Assembly (NCBI GenBank): GCA_037201625.1
Contig: JBBCGR010000003.1
Coordinates: 2,480,001 to 2,544,000, forward strand
From: JAMXLO01 sp037201625
GTDB lineage: Bacteria > Pseudomonadota > Alphaproteobacteria > Acetobacterales > Acetobacteraceae
Direction: 5' to 3'
DNA: 64,000 bases
Positions 60,894-64,000 of this stretch are shown piece by piece. The translations under genes were made by a program, and so were the position numbers. The notes beneath the pieces are model-generated. The model was not told the DNA's origin. It saw only the letters and a program-made list of their open reading frames with translations, and did not search any database. Each line of letters starts with the position of its first letter. Position 1 is the first letter of the stretch.

Positions 60894-60907
60894 CAATCAC
60901 AGGATTG
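60894..60907. promoter_or_regulatory. candidate operator of the SufR-like regulator
   Basis: CAATC-ACAG-GATTG is a perfect 5-bp inverted repeat in the only gap between the regulator/dgdA operon and the divergent MFS gene, 16 bases upstream of the regulator start. SufR operators in other bacteria are also short CAAC/GTTG-type palindromes. The assignment is inference. Confidence 0.45.
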
Positions 60908-60977
60908 CAAAACCGACGATGCGCGTCTATCCCCGTGCCGCCTGCCAGACACCCTCCCAGGTTCGAGGATTGCAGAC

Positions 60978-62390
60978 ATGGCCGTGGCGGTGCCGGCGCG
61001 CGGAAGCTGGGCGGACGTGGTGGGCGAGGGCCGGCTGCCGCGCTTCGCCCTGATCTGCTTCGGCGTCTGGCTGAATGCCGCGGACAGCCTGGTCACCGCG
61101 ACGATCATGCCGAGCGTCGGCCGCTCGCTCGGCGGATACGCCTATTTTGGCTGGGCGACGGCCGGCTACATGCTTGGCTCGGTACTGGCCGGCGCCAGTT
61201 CGGGCGTGCTCGCGCTGCGCTTCGGCCTGCGCGCCGCGACATCGGCCGCAGCACTCCTTTATGCCGCCGGATGCGTGCTGAGCGCCGTGGCGCCGGACAT
61301 CTTCAGCTTTCTGGCCGGACGCGTGCTGCAGGGCATCGGTGGCGGCTGGGTCGTTGGGCTCTGCTCGGCGGCGATCGGCCTGCTGTTCGCCAACCGCCTG
61401 CTCCCCCGCGTCTACAGCGCGATCAGTTCGGTCTGGGGGATCGCGGTTCTCCTGGGGCCGCTGCTGGGCGGGCTGTTCGCCGATGCCGGCTCCTGGCGTG
61501 CCGTGTTCTGGGCGTTCGCCGTGCAGGGCGTCATGGTCGCGCTCGCCGCCCTCGCCATGCTGCCGGGCGCCGGGACCGCCAGCGGCGCCGCGGCGGTGGC
61601 ATGGCGTCAGTTGGGCCTGGTCGCGCTTGGCGTCGCGCTGATCGCGGCCGCCGATCTGGTCGGCAACGCCGGTGCGATGGCGGTCCTGATCGCGCTGGGC
61701 ATCGCCGCGTTCCTGCTCGCGATGCGCGTCGATGCCCCGGCCGCGGTGCGCCTGCTGCCGAGGGGGTCGAGCGACCTGCGAACTGCCCATGGGGCCGGGT
61801 ACGCGACGCTGTTCCTGCTGAACGCCGCCTCGATGGGACTGCCGGTCTACGGGCCGGCGATCCTGCAGACGCTGCATGGCCTGTCGGCGCTGATGGCCGG
61901 CTACGTCGTGAGCGCGGAGGCGCTGTTCTGGACCCTCGTATCGCTGCCGGTGGCGGGGTTGCGCGGGCCGTGGCCAGGCCGGCTGATCCGGCTCGGCGTG
62001 GTGGCGATCCTGGGCGGCCTGGCGCTGTGCGCACTGGTGTTCAACGCCGACAGTCCGCTCATTGTCATCGTGGCCGCATGCGGCGTGATCGGCAGCGGCT
62101 TCGGCCTGTGCTGGGCCTTCATGAGCCAGCGCATCCTGGGCGGCCTGGAGGGCGACGAGAGGGGACTCGGCGGTGGCGGCATCGCGACGGTGCGGCTGAC
62201 CGGCGCCGCGGCGGGATCGGCAATGGCCGCCGCGGTGGCGAATCTCGGGGGGTTCGCGGAAGGCTTCTCGCCCGAGGCCGCCACCTCGGCCGGCGTCTGG
62301 GTGTTCGCCACGGGGATTCCGATCGCCGGGCTTGCCTGCATCATCGCCTGGCGCCTCGGATCGCCCCGGATGGGTCAGGCCGCCGATTAA
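60978..62390 (+). CDS. MFS transporter
   Basis: A 470-residue major facilitator with about 12-14 membrane helices. The A-motif region is modified (GVLALRFGLRAA), and GRVLQGIGGGWVVGL and SSVWGIAVLLGPLLGGLFAD match the DHA2/EmrB-like group. GAGG lies about 9 bases upstream of ATG. It is divergent from the regulator-dgdA pair, so it may move dialkylglycines, related amino acids or their products; the direction of transport is not shown. Confidence 0.87.
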   Translation: MAVAVPARGSWADVVGEGRLPRFALICFGVWLNAADSLVTATIMPSVGRSLGGYAYFGWATAGYMLGSVLAGASSGVLALRFGLRAATSAAALLYAAGCVLSAVAPDIFSFLAGRVLQGIGGGWVVGLCSAAIGLLFANRLLPRVYSAISSVWGIAVLLGPLLGGLFADAGSWRAVFWAFAVQGVMVALAALAMLPGAGTASGAAAVAWRQLGLVALGVALIAAADLVGNAGAMAVLIALGIAAFLLAMRVDAPAAVRLLPRGSSDLRTAHGAGYATLFLLNAASMGLPVYGPAILQTLHGLSALMAGYVVSAEALFWTLVSLPVAGLRGPWPGRLIRLGVVAILGGLALCALVFNADSPLIVIVAACGVIGSGFGLCWAFMSQRILGGLEGDERGLGGGGIATVRLTGAAAGSAMAAAVANLGGFAEGFSPEAATSAGVWVFATGIPIAGLACIIAWRLGSPRMGQAAD

Positions 62391-62463
62391 CGCTGCCAAA
62401 CGCTTCTTGCAGACCTGTCATGTTCGGCGGACAATACAGGTACCTATCCGCAAGGAGTTGCGC

Positions 62464-63693
62464 ATGAGGACCGGTCCGGCGCTTTCGCTGGCCGTCGCCA
62501 CGCTGGCACTGGCCGGATGCGGGATGTTCCGCACCGCCGATACCCAGCCGCGCGGCCAGGTGACGCTGCGGGTTGCCGATGCCGCGCTCCAGTCGGGCGC
62601 GCCCGACATGGCGCTGCGGATCGCCGACCTCGTGCTGCAGCAACAGCCCGACAATGTCGACGCGCTGGTGACAAGGGGCGACGCGCTCTATGCGCTGGGC
62701 GCGGCGGAGCCGGCGCGCGCCGCCTACCGCCTGGCGGTGGCCGCCGACAGCAAGGACATTGCCGCGCAGATCGGTCTGGGGCGGACGCTGGTGCGATCGG
62801 ACCCCGGCGAGGCCGAGACGCATTTCCGTGCGGCCCTCGCCCAGCAGCCGGACAACGTGATCGCGCTCAACAACCTGGGCATCGCCCGCGACATGCAGGG
62901 GCGCCATGCCGATGCGCAGCAGGCGTACCGTGAGGCGCTGGCGCTGATGCCCGACATGGCGGACGTGAAGACCAACCTCGGCCTCTCGCTGGCGCTGTCC
63001 GGCCAGGGCCAGCAGGCCGTGCGCGTGCTGCAGCCGCTGGCGACGGCGCCGGAGGCCACGCCGATGAAGCGCGCCGACCTCGCCGTGGCGATGGCCCAGG
63101 CGCGCGACACCGGCCCGATGGGCCCGGTGAAGGAGCAGTCGGTGCAGACCGCGACCGCCCATTACGACGCGCCGCTGGCGATCGGCACGGCGCCGGTCGC
63201 CGCGGTGGCCACCCGGCCGCTGCGTCCTATGGCGGATGCCGTGCCGCAGCCCGCACCCGAGGTCCCGGTGGCGCGGGCGGCACTTGTCGTGCAGCAGCCC
63301 GAGCCACCTCCGCCGGCCCTGGCGACCGCCGTCGCGGCGCCCGCGCTGGCAGCGGCCGCCGTCGCACCGGCTGAGGCGCCGACGGCTCCCACGGCTGAGG
63401 CGCCCGCTCTTTCGGCCGGGCCGAGGGCGGTGATGGAGGGGATCTACGTCCAGGTCGCATCGCTCGATTCCGAGCAGGCGGCCCGCAGCGAGTGGCAGAA
63501 GCTGCGCTCCCGCTGGCCCGACCTGCTGACCGGGCATGAGCCGGCCGTGGTCCAGGCCGATGTGCGCGAGCGGAAATACTGGCGCCTGCGCACCGGCGGT
63601 TTCACCAGCGTCGGCGACGCAAGCGAGTTCTGCGCCAGGCTGCGCACCGCCGGCGGCGACTGCTGGACCGTGGGGGTCGTCGGCAGGAGCTAG
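62464..63693 (+). CDS. TPR and SPOR domain lipoprotein
   Basis: 409 residues from the ATG preceded by AAGGAG. The lipobox LALAGC at the end of the signal peptide predicts lipidation. Residues about 30-215 form TPR helices (DALVTRGDALYALGAAEPAR, VIALNNLGIARDMQGRHADA) of the TadD/PilW kind. An alanine/proline-rich linker follows (about 230-325), and the C-terminal ~75 residues are a SPOR domain (GIYVQVASLDSEQAARSEW, YWRLRTGGF), which binds denuded septal peptidoglycan. It is therefore probably an outer-membrane lipoprotein linked to cell division or envelope assembly. Its TAG stop is the first part of a dispersed palindromic element. Confidence 0.88.
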   Translation: MRTGPALSLAVATLALAGCGMFRTADTQPRGQVTLRVADAALQSGAPDMALRIADLVLQQQPDNVDALVTRGDALYALGAAEPARAAYRLAVAADSKDIAAQIGLGRTLVRSDPGEAETHFRAALAQQPDNVIALNNLGIARDMQGRHADAQQAYREALALMPDMADVKTNLGLSLALSGQGQQAVRVLQPLATAPEATPMKRADLAVAMAQARDTGPMGPVKEQSVQTATAHYDAPLAIGTAPVAAVATRPLRPMADAVPQPAPEVPVARAALVVQQPEPPPPALATAVAAPALAAAAVAPAEAPTAPTAEAPALSAGPRAVMEGIYVQVASLDSEQAARSEWQKLRSRWPDLLTGHEPAVVQADVRERKYWRLRTGGFTSVGDASEFCARLRTAGGDCWTVGVVGRS

Positions 63694-63751
63694 GGCGTGA
63701 TCCGCGCGGTCCGGTGGATCAGCCGGAGCGGTGGATCACGCTCTCAGACAA
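63691..63751. repeat. dispersed palindromic element, second full copy
   Basis: Arms GGGCGTGATCC (63693-63703) and GGATCACGCTC (63733-63743) flank a GCGG/CCGG-rich centre, followed by TCAGACAA. It is the same element as at 44528-44583, again beginning with the TAG stop codon of the upstream gene. Confidence 0.75.
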
Positions 63752-63795
63752 CGCACCGGAGCCGATTCCGCGGCCCAGCGCCAACGGGAACCGAG

Positions 63796-64000
63796 CTAGG
63801 CCTGCGCGACCGGCCGGTCCTCGACGGTGCCGGTCAGCGGTTTCGCATGACTGCCGTGGCGCTCGCCGATATGGCTGTAGGCGATCATCCCGGCCTTCAT
63901 CCGCGCCACCGTGTCGTATTCCGGGCCGGCCACCAGCGGCGAACTGATCGCGGCCGGCGTGCCGACCGGCGCCTTCTGCCCGGCAACTTGTGCCGCGAAC
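63796..64000 (-). CDS. C-terminal fragment of an unidentified protein
   Basis: An open frame enters from the right edge and ends at TAG (63798-63796), giving 67 residues, including VAGPEYDTVARMKAGMIAYS and GTVEDRPVAQA. Codon use is coherent with the window. I do not recognise the family, and the rest lies outside. It converges on the SPOR gene, with the palindromic element between them. Confidence 0.5.
   Translation of the reverse strand, partial: FAAQVAGQKAPVGTPAAISSPLVAGPEYDTVARMKAGMIAYSHIGERHGSHAKPLTGTVEDRPVAQA

Overview
The window is high-GC DNA (roughly 65-70% by eye) with the gene content of an alphaproteobacterium. Supporting traits are hrcA-grpE-dnaK-dnaJ, napEFDABC, Hint-domain surface proteins and a dgdA-type aminotransferase. 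The style fits the Acetobacteraceae/Rhodospirillales, but no rRNA or tRNA is present to fix the taxon.

Positions 1-25.8 kb look like one functional block. It holds a gene of about 6,450 codons for a giant surface or secreted protein (6399-25773, minus), whose N-terminus carries a LEPR-XLL-like motif. Alongside are a SecA-like ATPase (cut by the left edge), an M50 protease fused to PqqD-like and HlyD modules, a GAF-HlyD fusion, and a divergently transcribed small HlyD adaptor. The giant contains a vanadium-haloperoxidase-like domain, a leishmanolysin-like (M8) protease domain, beta-propellers, TIG repeats and two nearly identical 2.7-kb internal repeats. I read the block as an export and processing system plus its substrate; this is inference.

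Positions 26.2-31.9 kb carry periplasmic nitrate reductase (napEFDABC, minus), followed by a separately promoted monohaem cytochrome-like gene with a perfect FNR-type box in front of it. Positions 32-45 kb are mostly housekeeping: an acyl-CoA ligase, clpB, a MOSC protein, an acyltransferase, and trmB, metK, a DUF7002-like gene and dapB in one run. A coupled pair of GT8-like paralogues follows, one of which has lost its metal-binding residues.

Positions 44.6-49.8 kb hold dnaJ, dnaK, grpE and hrcA (minus), with a good heat-shock promoter before dnaK. Positions 49.9-53.8 kb encode a serralysin-like (M10) protease with strand-repeat modules and a Hint domain. Positions 54-64 kb are accessory metabolism: two paralogous amidohydrolases, a flavin-dependent acyl-CoA-dehydrogenase-like enzyme, an EamA exporter, 2,2-dialkylglycine decarboxylase with an Fe-S-type regulator and a divergent MFS transporter, and a TPR-SPOR lipoprotein.

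Many genes between 47 and 59 kb are broken by single-base indels, mostly in G/C runs, including essential dnaK and grpE. When each indel is undone, the gene closes to a whole number of codons of normal family length. I therefore treat these genes as intact with consensus errors, give their full extents, and list each site.
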